The translations under genes and the position numbers were made by a program. A stretch of 11,647 nt of DNA from JANXDG01 sp964561135 (GTDB lineage: Bacteria; Elusimicrobiota; Endomicrobiia; DTEH01). A model generated the notes under the pieces. It saw nothing but the letters and a program-made list of their open reading frames with translations. It made no database searches and was not told where the DNA came from. Numbering within the stretch: the stretch's first letter is position 1; each line of letters starts with the position of its first letter. The stretch covers positions 1-11,647 of the forward strand of contig CAZLOB010000014.1 in the NCBI GenBank assembly GCA_964561135.1, in the 5' to 3' direction. Below, piece after piece: positions 11,637 to 11,647 of this stretch.

Positions 11637-11647
11637 AGATCGGAAGA
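11637..11647. other. Probable Illumina adapter remnant at contig end
   Basis: The last 11 bases, AGATCGGAAGA, equal the first 11 bases of the common TruSeq-type adapter (AGATCGGAAGAGC). A chance match placed exactly at the end is very unlikely. It should be treated as non-biological sequence. Confidence 0.88.

Overview
This is an AT-rich bacterial stretch, probably from an uncultivated lineage known from metagenomes. Gyrase A, the Shine-Dalgarno sites, bacterial -10/-35 promoters and the glycolysis and glycogen genes all point to Bacteria. TGA works as a stop (genes ending at 7567 and 8907), so the code is standard. I cannot name a phylum. The last 11 bases (11637-11647) match the start of the common Illumina adapter, so the right edge is a contig end carrying sequencing artefact.

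Left part (1-2124). The 3' end of a phosphofructokinase gene is followed by an unfamiliar 287-aa protein with a PD-(D/E)XK-type nuclease pattern, two CxxC pairs and a basic helical tail. Next comes a REP/RAYT locus: an array of hairpin repeats, each starting with GTAG, paired head-to-head as L and R. A REP-associated tyrosine (HUH) transposase gene sits exactly between the L and R hairpins of the third unit. All hairpins share one frame with a two-base-pair variable step that covaries (GG/CC, AC/GT, TG/CA). One further variant lies inside the transposase coding sequence, and the gene's stop codon lies in the loop of R3.

Middle (2125-7805). A small cupin and a ParB-like protein form a plus-strand pair. 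They converge, 3 bp apart, on a minus-strand gyrA-rtcA operon. The RtcA signature is two residues shorter than usual and lacks the usual Glu. Back-to-back promoters upstream of gyrA serve gyrA and, on the plus strand, a DUF6062-type double metal-site protein followed by a small FmdB-type zinc ribbon.

Right part (7861-11647). A GT4 glycosyltransferase and an amylo-alpha-1,6-glucosidase (glycogen debranching) gene form a two-gene cassette for alpha-glucan metabolism. Their glycine codon use differs from the left-hand genes. Beyond them lie two gene remnants pointing away from each other: the C-terminal end of a GpsA-like glycerol-3-phosphate dehydrogenase (minus) and the C-terminal end of an archaemetzincin (plus). 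Both lack their 5' parts, as expected if one deletion, or an assembly join, removed the middle of a divergent gene pair.

The strongest candidate for something new is the REP/RAYT locus: miniature and gene-carrying forms in one regular array, covarying hairpins, and a hairpin used as coding sequence within its own transposase.
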